64,000 nucleotides of DNA from Helichrysum umbraculigerum (GCA_949592205.1 CATIUR010000003.1:87706501-87770500); one strand, 5' to 3'; shown: positions 11,432-22,990, counted from the stretch's first letter. The notes: generated by a model not told the origin, from the letters alone. A program made the numbers and translations.

Positions 11432-12804
11432 TATGAGTGTATACATTGTTGTATATATAAAAAATTTGAATTAAAAAATCATACATAATACCTTCAAATT
11501 TTTTGAACTTTTGAGATCTTGAACAACCAGTTGTTTTTGCTCGGAGGAATTTTCAACTACACTTAATTTTTTGGGATGAACAATTTTTTAAAAAAGGTTG
11601 AGACATTTGTGGATCCATTGATATCAATACGAGGGAAAACGTAGAGAGATAAAAAATTCTAATTAAGAAAATATTTGAATAAAATACATTTTTATTTTAG
11701 ATAGTTTTGATATAAAAAAAATTGTTACTATTGAGGTCGTGAAAATTGTGTGCTTTTTTTTTGTGTTATTATTATTTTTCAATAGTATTACCAGAAAATA
11801 ATTTTTTTAGTTATATATTTAATATTTAAAGGGGAAAAGGTGTAATAATTTTAATCAAATCTAGATCGTCGTATCAAACTGAAAAAATCATTGAAGGGTA
11901 GAGATTGCTCCATGAAATTTTGGTTTAATTATATGTAAGATTATTATTATTATTAATGATTAGTGACCACATTTTTATTAGGATTTCAAAAGAGGTTATT
12001 TGTATTAAATCTAACCTTTTAAAATATATGAAGTGATAAGTATTTGTAAATGTGTTCAACTTTACTAAAAAATTTATAGTATGTATATAATTAGAACGTA
12101 TCTATTGTATGTATTGAATTTTAAATAATCTCTATGCATGGCATTTATCAGATGTGCCTTTTGATGATGTGTATTCACAGTGCCATATGTCATTTACATA
12201 AATTGACACATCATCAAAAGACACGTCCAATACATACAATAAAGATTATTGAAAATTTAATGTATACAATATAAGTGTTGTTAGATGCATACTATTGAGT
12301 TTTGAATATAGTTGAATGCATTTTCAAATACTAATTCCATATATTAAATAAGCCTGACTAAAAGTTAACTCGATATATTTTTCAAGTCGAGTGAAGGTTA
12401 GGGTATGTTTGGTGAGTAGCTTTTTGTAGCTTTTTAGAGCTTAAAGCTTTTTAATTTCAAATTATTAAGCTACTCTAAAATTTAGCTTTGTTTGGATAGG
12501 AGCTGTTACTTGTTCCAAAAGCCCCAACAAGATCAAAAGCTCAACGCTACTCGGAGAAGCGTTTGAAACTGGAGGAAGCTTTTTGCATTGATATTTACAT
12601 ATTTACCCTTGTAAAATGAAGCTAGTAGTTAATGTTCTATTTTTCGTTTTTAATATATTGATTGTTCTTTTTAGATATCATTATTTTTCTCTTTAATAAA
12701 AAATGAAATATTTGCACCCAGTGGCGTATTTAGAATTGAAGCTAATGTGGGTCCATTTTTCCTTTAACATATTTTTAGGCAAAAACATAAGTACATAACT
12801 AGAT

Positions 12805-15121
12805 TGTAACAACCGGCAAATTTAGGACTAGGATTACTGCCTAATTCCTTGTAAATACATGTAATTAGTTCTGTGTTAGACTAATTTATGTATCGGATTA
12901 TATATTGGTGAATATATATATACAACTTTGCGATTTGGCTTAAATCGTACACAACTTAAATAGAATGAAATTCTATTCGGTTAAAAACGGACGTTGGTGA
13001 ACAAAGGTTTATAAACTAAAATAACGCAACTATGACCGAAATGCTATTTTATAACAATTAGTAACTGCCTCGTATTTCACGATTAAAACTTACGCGATTT
13101 AAAGACGAAAGTAATTAAATTTAATTTAAACTGTTAAAGATTTAAGAAATAATTTTAAATAAATTATTTAACAAGATTTGTAATTTTATAAAAATAATTA
13201 AACGCGTAAAATGGATATTTAACGTTTAAACGACGGAGGAAACGAACACCGCACGGAGCACAGCGCGTGGACTGAAAAATGGGGGCTTTCATCAAAACCC
13301 CCACCTTTTCTCTCTTTTCCCTCATTTCACCAATTCTCACACTCTCTCTTCTTTCCCTTTCTTTCTTTTTCTCTCATCACCACCAACTCCAAAAACCTCA
13401 CTAAATCGACAAATAAACGTACTAAACGAGCTTGGATCACACCTCTCCTTTGGAAGAAAACGTTCACCATCACACGATCTACATTCCTATCTTTTCGGAT
13501 TTTCAATCCGACACTTTGTAAGTTTTCGACAAATCCCGACATCTCTCGTTTTTGATCATTTTTACTAGTTTATGATTTAAATAGGCTTAATATGTTCATA
13601 TGAGGGTTGGGTAAAAGAATCGGATCAAACGGAAACCGGAAAACTCGTTTTCGACTAAATTTCCGGCCATCAGACCGCTACGTCGCACCTGGCCAGGGAC
13701 CTCTGCGACGTCGCGACCTACGTCGCACAAAAACCTCAACGTCGCACTAGCGACGCAGCCCTTTACGTCGCATTAACTTGCGGACGTCGCACGTAGCGAC
13801 GTAGACTTTAACGTCGCAAACTGAACCAACGTCGCATTAGCGACGTCGCCCCCTACGTCGCATTGATTTGCGAAGGTCGCATCATGCGACGTACCTGCCT
13901 ACGTCGCACCTTACGTCGCTTGCAACGTCGCATGCGACGTCGCACAAACCAGAACCTTGAAAACTCACATTTTCACTAAGTGTCGAACTTTTACAACCTC
14001 AAATCCTTATACGATACGACCTAACAATCATAATAAAACATACTTTCCTATTGCAATTACTTTAATTTGCGTATTGAATGATAAACTTTAAATATAACAA
14101 ATCACCAACGGGCCGTATACTTTGATACGAACGCGAACAAACCAACATTTAAACACAACGGGTTGTATGAACAACTAGCCTAGATGGTCTTGCGAGACAT
14201 CTACTTACTTAACCTTACGTGTTTAGGCACTAGAAGGTTACGGGTTCGGAGAACCTACTTGCTTTACTACTATTTGCTAATTACCACTGCTGGACTCAGG
14301 TGAGTCTTACAGCCCCACTTTTACTGTTTTTATACTTTGGGGTGAGATACTTAGTAACTGTTTTACATATGAACACAATGTACTGAACTGATTACCTTAC
14401 TGTTTACAAACAAACGCATGAGTTACTTTTATCCACTGAAAGCCTCCTATTCGTAAGTTGTTAGTTATGGACTTAAGCGCGATTACTAGTAGATGGATCC
14501 ATTTGGGACTGACAATCCCTGTCTGGGGTGGTAGCGCCACCACGTACTGATTTACACGTAGAAACAGACATATTAGTATTTGTTACATATGAGTGTGCGG
14601 ATAGCACTCACGGGGGTACGTGATATATTCACACTACACGGTTAAGCTTCAACTTATGAGCTCATGGCACTGTACTGATTTACTGAATTACTTACTTTGC
14701 TTGATAGCAATACGGGTACATACTTGTTGTTCATAACACCTACTTATTACTAAACCTGTAAGATTCACCAACCTTTTTGGTTGACACTTTTTAGCTTTGT
14801 ATCTCAGGTACACTTACGGAGTAGGATCACTCCAGGATTACTAGCTAGAGTCGCATGATTTCCAAACTGCATTTAACGGAGATTCTTAGCATTATCTTTT
14901 GTATATTATGATTATGTAATAGAATCTCCCGCTATACGCGCGGACTCTAGGAAACTACATTTTTGTATACGAAAACCTGCGGTTTTCAAACGATTATAAT
15001 TTATGAAACCTTTTCGAAACGTCTCATTTAGAGGTCGTTTACTATTAATCTTGCGCTTTGTATATTGATTAGTAACACCCAATGTATGCTTCCGCAAATC
15101 GTTAAATTTGAGGGTGTTACA
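12805..15121 (+). repeat. 5' LTR of the Tekay-type element
   Basis: The LTR begins TGTAACAACCGGCAAATTTA and ends AAATTTGAGGGTGTTACA. It contains a CpG-rich ACGTCGC array at 13679-13955. Minus-strand open frames inside it (13327-13542, 14912-15097) recur almost unchanged in the 3' LTR, as expected of repeated non-coding sequence. Confidence 0.96.
13679..13955. repeat. ACGTCGC / GCGACGT motif array in the 5' LTR
   Basis: About fourteen ACGTCGC heptamers plus complementary GCGACGT copies are packed irregularly into 280 bp of otherwise AT-rich LTR. The array is preserved in the 3' LTR. The dense CpG sites suggest a methylation or protein-binding target, but no function is established. Confidence 0.9.
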
Positions 15122-15123
15122 GA

Positions 15124-15136
15124 TTGGTATCAGAGC
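15124..15136 (+). promoter_or_regulatory. Primer binding site (initiator tRNA-Met)
   Basis: TGGTATCAGAGCC, two bases after the 5' LTR, is complementary to the 3' end of plant initiator tRNA-Met and would prime minus-strand DNA synthesis. Confidence 0.93.
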
Positions 15137-15449
15137 CTAAGGTTGTAGTGAACTAGGTTGCATTTAGTGAGCCTAGACTATGACCATTAGGCAGTATTCC
15201 TTATTAGGTATAACTGGTTCAGTGATTACATCATACGAGTTTAATTTAACATAGCCTGATCAACTATGTATAATTAAGCAAAGATGATGTAAGACCTGAA
15301 TGTAGTTATGGCTGAACAGGGTACAATGGAAGACTCTGACCTCGAGAGAACCGAGACTTAAACATGTTTATGCTAGACACCCAATAGGCTATATTATATA
15401 GGAACTATATGAATATAGGCCTCAATCTTACTAACGCTTTGTCTCAGAA

Positions 15450-15935
15450 ATGGCAAACATCCCATCCAATTCATCTCGTACTCAATCCGGGTCGCAGAAC
15501 CCAAGGGTAGCAAGGAGGAACAACAGGTTGCCTCGAGCTAGCCCGTACCCCACTCACTTCACCTTGCCGGCCTTAGCTGCTATGGTGAACCAACACGAGC
15601 AACGACTTCGCACCATGGATGTCGTGTTGCAAGAAACCAACGAAAACTGGCGAATTACATCTCTTGAACGCATCGAACAAGTCTCTGAGGATCACGAAAC
15701 CACCGTTAATAATGTGGACGTTCTTTTCAACAAGGTGGTGGAGATAAGCGTGGAAACCGCTCTTTTGAAACACATACTTGATGAGTGTGAACAACGCTCA
15801 CGGGAAACGGAAGAATCTAACCGCGGATTGGTACAGCGACTAGCATTAACTGAAGACAATGCTCGACAAGCCAGCAGACTTGCAAATACTGTGGATCGTC
15901 TCATCGAAATGATGGAGCAGATTAACCTACGTTAA
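15450..15935 (+). CDS. Small upstream ORF of the Tekay-type element, coiled-coil protein
   Basis: An intact 161-codon frame lies between the PBS and gag-pol, ending about 295 bases before the gag-pol ATG. The N-terminal ~45 residues are basic and rich in Ser/Pro/Arg. From about residue 46 to the end the sequence is Glu/Leu-rich with heptad-like spacing, probably a long coiled coil. There is no zinc knuckle and no enzymatic motif. It is not the gag, which follows. Extra ORFs are known in several plant gypsy lineages, but I do not recognise this one. An intact frame in a young element suggests selection, but a single copy cannot prove it. A function in RNA or particle assembly would be a guess. 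Confidence 0.65.
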   Translation: MANIPSNSSRTQSGSQNPRVARRNNRLPRASPYPTHFTLPALAAMVNQHEQRLRTMDVVLQETNENWRITSLERIEQVSEDHETTVNNVDVLFNKVVEISVETALLKHILDECEQRSRETEESNRGLVQRLALTEDNARQASRLANTVDRLIEMMEQINLR

Positions 15936-16230
15936 GACTAGCGTAGTCTTTGTTTTGTAAACTATCCTGTAATCTAGTAACTATCTAAGCGCTACTCTAT
16001 GTTTCAGTCGGATGTAACAATTCCTGACACCTTTTGTAATACATCCGCAGGATGTAACCTTTGAACTCGTATCATCTATCAAATATTCCTTGCTGTTTCG
16101 ACTCATATTAATTGCCATAATCCTTTTTCATATTGATGTTATGTATTACCAACTTTATACGTGTACATCTGAAATAAATGCAATTCTCTTACAAAATCTC
16201 ATGTATCTTCATTTCTTTTATTGAAGAATC

Positions 16231-19200
16231 ATGCCGCCAAAGTCAAGACCTTACACTGATGCTCAGATCACGTCACTCATAACCCAGGCTGTTACTGAAG
16301 CCTTGGCTCGGAATACTCCACCTAACTCCACAAGAAACAGCGATGCCGCTGAAACCTCTGCTGCTAAACCTTGTTCATACAAGGATTTTCAAAACTGCAA
16401 ACCCTTGAGCTTCAAGGGAACCGAAGGAGCCATCGGACTTATCAGATGGTTCGAAAAGATGGAATCCGTTTTCCGCATCAGCAAATGTGCGGAGGACGAC
16501 AAAGTCAAATTCTCCACCTGCACCCTCGAAGATGGTGCCCTCTCGTGGTGGAATTCCTATACCCAGTCTGTGGGTATTGACACCGCTTATCTACTCCCTT
16601 GGGAGGATCTGAAGAAAATGCTCACGGATGAGTATTGCCCATCCGAACAACTTCACAAGCTGGACGAAGAGTTCTGGAACTTAAAAGTGCAAGGAACTGA
16701 TATCGTTGGATACACCACCAGATTCCAACAACTCACCGTCCTTCGCCCAGCTATGGCAGGTACTGGGCTCGACAAGATTAAGAAATACATCCGCGGCCTC
16801 CCGGAACCCGTCCGGGGAAATGTCGCCTCATCAAACCAAACCACCCTTCATGGTGCCATTCGGTTGGCCCATGAACTTCTAGCTATGAACGAGGACCCAG
16901 AACCACCCACTCCATCCTCCAACAACAATAAAAGAAAATGGTCCGACAACCACAACAACCACCAAACCAAGAAACCCGAGACCATTAAAGCCTACACCTC
17001 CAATACTGATGACAAGGGGGCGTACAAGGGAACCAAGCCCTATTGCTCAAAGTGCCAACGACACCACCATGGTTCGTGTCCCTGTAGCAAGTGTAAGAGA
17101 TTTGGACACTTGGCTAAGGATTGTAGAACAAACACCACTGACACCAACATCTTTGCACCAAAGACCTGTTATGGGTGCAACGGTACGGGGCATTTCAAGA
17201 AAGACTGCCCGAAGCTGAACAACAACAACAAGAACAACAACAATGCTCGAGGAAGAGCTTTTGTGCTGAAATCTGGGGAAGCCCGTCAAGACCCGAATGT
17301 GGTCACGGGTACGTTTCTTCTCAACAACTTGACTGCATCTGTATTATTTGATACTGGTGCTGATAAGAGCTTTATTTCTGACGAGTTTTATCCACTACTT
17401 GACACCACACCTATTGCCTTAGATTCTAAGTACACGGTAGAATTGGCAAACGAAAAACTTATTGAGGCCGACAGTGTGATACCTAATTGCACTCTAAACT
17501 TAGCTAACGAGCTCTTTTCCATTGACTTGATACCTGTCGAAATCGGCAGCTTTGACCTCATCGTCGGTATGGATTGGTTGTCCAAGCACCGAGCTGAAAT
17601 CGTTTGCTTTGAGAAAATCGTACGCATTCCTCTCGTCACCGGTGGAACTTTGAGCATACAAGGGGAGACCGGTGGGACGAGAATAAATATCATTTCTTGC
17701 ATGAAAACCCGAAAATACTTGAGAAAAGGGTACCAGGCAATCCTCGCACACGTTATGGAGAAAAAGTCGGTGGAGAAGCGACTTGAGGATGTGCCTATTG
17801 TTCGAGACTTTCCAGAAATCTTTCCTGAAGACTTGCCTGGCCTTCCGCCACCTAGACAAGTCGAATTTTCTATTGATCTTGTGCCCGGTGCAGCACCCGT
17901 GGCACGAGCACCTTACCGACTAGCCCCATCCGAACTTCAGGAGTTGTCCACTCAATTACAGGAACTCCTGGACAAAGGATTTATTCGACCAAGTTCCTCA
18001 CCTTGGGGAGCTCCGGTCCTGTTTGTGAAAAAGAAAGACGGTTCTTTCCGCATGTGCATCGACTACCGTGAACTCAACAAATTAACTGTCAAGAACCGTT
18101 ACCCACTTCCTCGCATTGATGACCTGTTTGACCAACTTCAAGGATCGAGTTTTTATTCAAAGATAGATCTACGGTCAGGTTATCATCAACTCCGAGTTCG
18201 TGACGATGACATTCCAAAAACTGCTTTCCGAACTCGCTACGGGCATTATGAATTCCAAGTGATGCCATTCGGCTTAACCAACGCACCGGCTGTATTCATG
18301 GACCTTATGAATCGGGTGTGCAAACCTTACCTTGACAAGTTTGTTATCGTCTTCATCGATGACATCCTGATTTACTCGCGCACTGAACCAGAACACGCGC
18401 AACACCTGAAAACCATCCTAGAGCTGCTCAAACACGAAGAGTTATACGCCAAATTCTCTAAGTGTGAGTTTTGGATGCAAACAGTTCAATTCCTTGGACA
18501 CGTCATTGACAATCAAGGGATTCATGTCGATCCTTCAAAAATCGAGGCTATTAAGTGTTGGCAAGCACCTACAACACCGACCGAGGTACGCCAATTCTTA
18601 GGACTCGCCGGATACTACAGGCGATTCATTGAGAATTTTTCGAAAATAGCCCTACCTCTCACTGCACTGACTCAAAAAGAAAAGAAGTTCGATTGGACTG
18701 ACAAACAGGAGTCAGCTTTTCAGCTACTAAAACAGAAACTCTGCAGTGCACCTATCTTATCCTTACCCGAAGGCAACGACGACTTCGTGGTATACTGTGA
18801 TGCTTCACACCAAGGTCTTGGTTGCGTGTTGATGCAACGAGACAAAGTCATCGCCTACGCCTCTCGACAACTCAAGGTCCACGAAAAGAATTACACAACT
18901 CATGACCTAGAGTTGGGGGCTGTTGTATTCGCTCTAAAAATCTGGAGACACTACTTATACGGTACCAAGTGTACAATCTTTACTGACCATAAAAGTCTCC
19001 AACATATCTTCGATCAAAAGGATCTCAACATGAGGCAACGTCGATGGGTCGAGTTGCTTACTGATTACGATTGCGAAATTCGCTATCATCCAGGCAAGGC
19101 GAATGTTGTCGCCGATGCTTTAAGCCGAAAAGAACGAGTGAAACCACTTCGAGTTCGAGCTCTCGGTATGACCATTCACAACGACCTCATCAATCAAACT

Positions 19201-20640
19201 CGCACAGCTCAACTCGAAGCACTCAAACCGGAAAACTTGATAAACGAGGCCTTGCGGGGCATGGACAAACAATTTGAAACCAAACCTAACGGGGCCAAAT
19301 ACTTCTCGAATCGAATCTGGTTACCAAGTTTTGGGAACCTGCGAGACTTGGTGATGAATGAAGCTCACAAGTCAAAATACTCTATACACCCCGGTGCCGA
19401 CAAAATGTATCACGGCATCAAGGAAATGTACTGGTGGCCCAACATGAAATCTGACATTGCAACCTATGTTAGCAAGTGTCTTACTTGTTCTAAAGTCAAA
19501 GCTGAACACCAGAAACCTTCCGGTTTGCTACAACAACCTGAAATACCACAATGGAAATGGGAGCAGATCACCATGGATTTCATTACTAAGCTCCCGAAAA
19601 CTTCTAACGGTTGCGATACCATTTGGGTGATCGTTGACCGACTCACTAAATCTGCTCATTTCCTAGCCATCAAAGAAACTGATAAGATGGAACGTTTGAC
19701 ACGAATCTACCTGAAAGAGATCGTGTCAAGACACGGCGTGCCCATCTCAATCATCTCCGACCGAGATGCTCGATTTACTTCTCGCTTCTGGCAATCACTG
19801 CAAAAATCTCTTGGTACTCGTCTGGATATGAGTACGGCTTACCATCCTCAAACCGACGGCCAGAGCGAACGAACCATACAAACACTGGAAGACATGCTAC
19901 GAGCCTGCGTGGTTGACTTCGGTAAAAACTGGGAAAATCACTTACCATTGTGCGAGTTCTCGTACAACAACAGTTATCACACCAGCATAAAGGCTGCACC
20001 CTTCGAGGCACTGTACGGTCGTAAGTGCCGGTCACCTATCTGTTGGACTGAGGTGGGGGATACACAACTCACCGGTCCAGAAATCATACATGAAACAACT
20101 GAAAAGATCGTCGGCATACAAAACCGACTAAAAGCCGCGCGTGATCGTCAGAAAAGCTATGCTGACGTGAGACGCAAACACCTTGAGTTCCAAGTAGGGG
20201 ACAAGGTACTTCTCAAAGTGGCACCGTGGAAAGGTGTCATTCGATTCGGAAAACGAGGCAAACTAAATCCTAGATACATCGGACCATTCGAAATCCTTAT
20301 AAAGATTGGTCCAGTGGCATACCGCCTGCAACTTCCTGCTGAGCTTAGCAGCGTTCACAACACATTCCACATTTCTAATCTAAAGAAATGTCTGTCTGAC
20401 GAGACACTGATTATACCGATCAACGAAATCCAAATCGATGATAAACTTCATTTTGTCGAGGAACCTATGGAAATCATGGACCGCGAGGTCAAACAACTAA
20501 AACAGAGTCGTATTCCCATTGTAAAAGTCAGGTGGAATTCTAGACGTGGTCCTGAATTCACCTGGGAACGGGAAGACCAAATGCGACAGAAATACCCACA
20601 TCTCTTCCCGGACAACACACCGACTGTGCAATCGAACTAA
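16231..20640 (+). CDS. Tekay-type gag-pol polyprotein, intact
   Basis: This single 1469-residue frame starts at ATG 16231 and stops at TAA 20638-20640. Domains in order: gag capsid region (about 60-215, with GTEGAIGLIRWFEKMESVF); CCHC zinc knuckles (about 272-325, including CYGCNGTGHFKKDC); aspartic protease (LFDTGADKSFIS, about 372); reverse transcriptase (about 560-740, active site VFIDDILIYS near 709); RNase H (VVYCDASHQGLG, about 853); integrase with an HHCC zinc finger (from about 1053, CLTCSKVK near 1084) and the catalytic D,D,E positions (MDF near 1115, SDRDARF near 1177, and QSERTIQTLED). The C-terminus has a chromodomain-like tail (VKVRWN...TWEREDQMRQKYPHLF). There are no stops or frameshifts, and every catalytic motif is present. 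The product would form the particle and carry out reverse transcription and integration. Confidence 0.97.
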   Translation: MPPKSRPYTDAQITSLITQAVTEALARNTPPNSTRNSDAAETSAAKPCSYKDFQNCKPLSFKGTEGAIGLIRWFEKMESVFRISKCAEDDKVKFSTCTLEDGALSWWNSYTQSVGIDTAYLLPWEDLKKMLTDEYCPSEQLHKLDEEFWNLKVQGTDIVGYTTRFQQLTVLRPAMAGTGLDKIKKYIRGLPEPVRGNVASSNQTTLHGAIRLAHELLAMNEDPEPPTPSSNNNKRKWSDNHNNHQTKKPETIKAYTSNTDDKGAYKGTKPYCSKCQRHHHGSCPCSKCKRFGHLAKDCRTNTTDTNIFAPKTCYGCNGTGHFKKDCPKLNNNNKNNNNARGRAFVLKSGEARQDPNVVTGTFLLNNLTASVLFDTGADKSFISDEFYPLLDTTPIALDSKYTVELANEKLIEADSVIPNCTLNLANELFSIDLIPVEIGSFDLIVGMDWLSKHRAEIVCFEKIVRIPLVTGGTLSIQGETGGTRINIISCMKTRKYLRKGYQAILAHVMEKKSVEKRLEDVPIVRDFPEIFPEDLPGLPPPRQVEFSIDLVPGAAPVARAPYRLAPSELQELSTQLQELLDKGFIRPSSSPWGAPVLFVKKKDGSFRMCIDYRELNKLTVKNRYPLPRIDDLFDQLQGSSFYSKIDLRSGYHQLRVRDDDIPKTAFRTRYGHYEFQVMPFGLTNAPAVFMDLMNRVCKPYLDKFVIVFIDDILIYSRTEPEHAQHLKTILELLKHEELYAKFSKCEFWMQTVQFLGHVIDNQGIHVDPSKIEAIKCWQAPTTPTEVRQFLGLAGYYRRFIENFSKIALPLTALTQKEKKFDWTDKQESAFQLLKQKLCSAPILSLPEGNDDFVVYCDASHQGLGCVLMQRDKVIAYASRQLKVHEKNYTTHDLELGAVVFALKIWRHYLYGTKCTIFTDHKSLQHIFDQKDLNMRQRRWVELLTDYDCEIRYHPGKANVVADALSRKERVKPLRVRALGMTIHNDLINQTRTAQLEALKPENLINEALRGMDKQFETKPNGAKYFSNRIWLPSFGNLRDLVMNEAHKSKYSIHPGADKMYHGIKEMYWWPNMKSDIATYVSKCLTCSKVKAEHQKPSGLLQQPEIPQWKWEQITMDFITKLPKTSNGCDTIWVIVDRLTKSAHFLAIKETDKMERLTRIYLKEIVSRHGVPISIISDRDARFTSRFWQSLQKSLGTRLDMSTAYHPQTDGQSERTIQTLEDMLRACVVDFGKNWENHLPLCEFSYNNSYHTSIKAAPFEALYGRKCRSPICWTEVGDTQLTGPEIIHETTEKIVGIQNRLKAARDRQKSYADVRRKHLEFQVGDKVLLKVAPWKGVIRFGKRGKLNPRYIGPFEILIKIGPVAYRLQLPAELSSVHNTFHISNLKKCLSDETLIIPINEIQIDDKLHFVEEPMEIMDREVKQLKQSRIPIVKVRWNSRRGPEFTWEREDQMRQKYPHLFPDNTPTVQSN

Positions 20641-20660
20641 TTTCGGGACGAAATTCTTTT

Positions 20661-20673
20661 AACAAGGGGAGAA
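20661..20673 (+). promoter_or_regulatory. Polypurine tract of the Tekay-type element
   Basis: AACAAGGGGAGAA immediately precedes the 3' LTR and would prime plus-strand synthesis. Confidence 0.85.
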
Positions 20674-22990
20674 TGTAACAACCGGCAAATTTAGGACTAG
20701 AATTAGTGCCTAATTCCTTGTAAATACATGTAATTAGTTCTGTGTTAGGCTAATTTATGTATCGGATTATATATTGGTGAATATATATATACAACTTTGC
20801 GATTTGGCTTAAATCGTACACAACTTAAATAGAATGAAATTCTATTCGGTTAAAAACGGACGTTGGTGAACAAAGGTTTATAAACTAAAATAACGCAACT
20901 ATGACCGAAATGCTATTTTATAACAATTAGTAACTGCCTCGTATTTCACGATTAAAACTTACGCGATTTAAAGACGAAAGTAATTAAATTTAATTTAAAC
21001 TGTTAAAGATTTAAGAAATAATTTTAAATAAATTATTTAACAAGATTTGTAATTTTATAAAAATAATTAAACGCGTAAAATGGATATTTAACGTTTAAAC
21101 GACGGAGGAAACGAACACCGCACGGAGCACAGCGCGTGGACTGAAAAATGGGGGCTTTCATCAAAACCCCCACCTTTTCTCTCTTTTCCCTCATTTCACC
21201 AATTCTCACTCTCTCTCTTCTTTCCCTTTCTTTCTTTTTCTCTCATCACAACCAACTCCAAAAACCTCACTAAATCGACAAATAAACGTACTAAACGAGC
21301 TTGGATCACACATCTCCTTTGGAAGAAAACGTTCACCATCACACGATCTACATTCCTATCTTTTCGGATTTTCAATCCGACACTTTGTAAGTTTTCGACA
21401 AATCCCGACATCTCTCGTTTTTGATCATTTTTACTAGTTTATGATTTAAATAGGCTTAATATGTTCATATGAGGGTTGGGTAAAAGAATCGGATCAAACG
21501 GAAACCGGAAAACTCGTTTTCGACTAAATTTCCGGCCATCAGACCGCTACGTCGCACCTGGCCAGGGACCTCTGCGACGTCGCGACCTACGTCGCACAAA
21601 AACCTCAACGTCGCACTAGCGACGCAGCCCTTTACGTCGCATTAACTTGCGGACGTCGCACGTAGCGACGTAGACTTTAACGTCGCAAACTGAACCATCG
21701 TCGCATTAGCGACGTCGCCCCCTACGTCGCATTGATTTGCGAAGGTCGCATCATGCGACGTACCTGCCTACGTCGCACCTTACGTCGCTTGCAACGTCGC
21801 ATGCGACGTCGCACAAACCAGAACCTTGAAAACTCACATTTTCACTAAGTGTCGAACTTTTACAACCTCAAATCCTTATACGATACGACCTAACAATCAT
21901 AATAAAACATACTTTCCTATTGCAATTACTTTAATTTGCGTATTGAATGATAAACTTTAAATATAACAAATCACCAACGGGCCGTATACTTTGATACGAA
22001 CGCGAACAAACCAACATTTAAACACAACGGGTTGTATGAACAACTAGCCTAGATGGTCTTGCGAGACATCTACTTACTTAACCTTACGTGTTTAGGCACT
22101 AGAAGGTTACGGGTTCGGAGAACCTACTTGCTTTACTACTATTTGCTAATTACCACTGCTCGACTCAGGTGAGTCTTACAGCCCCACTTTTACTGTTTTT
22201 ATACTTTGGGGTGAGATACTTAGCAACTGTTTTACATATGAACACAATGTACTGAACTGATTACCTTACTGTTTACAAACAAACGCATGAGTTACTTTTA
22301 TCCACTGAAAGCCTCCTATTCGTAAGTTGTTAGTTATGGACTTAAGCGCGATTACTAGTAGATGGATCCATTTGGGACTGACAATCCCTGTCTGGGGTGG
22401 TAGCGCCACCACGTACTGATTTACACGTAGAAACAGACATATTAGTATTTGTTACATATGAGTGTGCGGATAGCACTCACGGGGGTACGTGATATATTCA
22501 CACTACACGGTTAAGCTTCAACTTATGAGCTCATGGCACTGTACTGATTTACTGAATTACTTACTTTGCTTGATAGCAATACGGGTACATACTTGTGGTT
22601 CATAACACCTACTTATTACTAAACCTGTAAGATTCACCAACCTTTTTGGTTGACACTTTTTAGCTTTGTATCTCAGGTACACTTACGGAGTAGGATCACT
22701 CCAGGATTACTAGCTAGAGTCGCATGATTTCCAAACTGCATTTAACGGAGATTCTTAGCATTATCTTTTGTATATTATGATTATGTAATAGAATCTCCCG
22801 CTATACGCGCGGACTCTAGGAAACTACATTTTTGTATACGAAAACCTGCGGTTTTCAAACGATTATTATTTATGAAACCTTTTCGAAACGTCTCATTTAG
22901 AGGTCGTTTACTATTAATCTTGCGCTTTGTATATTGATTAGTAACACCCAATGTATGCTTCCGCAAATCGTTAAATTTGAGGGTGTTACA
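20674..22990 (+). repeat. 3' LTR of the Tekay-type element
   Basis: The LTR is 2317 bp, the same length as the 5' LTR, with about eleven substitutions (for example in the first 60 bases, in the CT-rich tract and in the ACGTCGC array). It is followed by the target duplication TAGAT. Confidence 0.96.
21548..21824. repeat. ACGTCGC / GCGACGT motif array in the 3' LTR
   Basis: Second copy of the array described at 13679-13955. One difference is visible (AACGTCGC has become ATCGTCGC). Confidence 0.9.

Larger units (their letters stand above)
12805..22990 (+). mobile_element. Complete Tekay-type Ty3/gypsy (chromovirus) LTR retrotransposon
   Basis: Two 2317-bp LTRs, each TGTAAC...GTTACA, enclose a PBS, a small upstream ORF, one long gag-pol frame and a polypurine tract. 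A 5-bp target duplication TAGAT flanks the element (12800-12804 and 22991-22995). By eye I count about eleven substitutions and no indels between the LTRs, about 0.5 percent, so insertion was recent. All coding frames are open, and this copy may be autonomous. It lies in the UGT intron, on the strand opposite to the gene. The clade call rests on the pol order (protease-RT-RNase H-integrase) and the chromodomain-like C-terminus. Confidence 0.96.

Noticed and set aside
13327..13542. Open frame inside the Tekay 5' LTR, recurring at 21196-21411 (also 14912-15097 / 22781-22966)
   Set aside because: The pairs are the two LTR copies of the same non-coding sequence. No domain, and the matching copies follow LTR homology, not coding constraint.
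15124..15136. tRNA gene fragments at TGGTATCAGAGC sites
   Set aside because: Only the 12-13 base primer binding sites next to LTRs are present; no cloverleaf follows.
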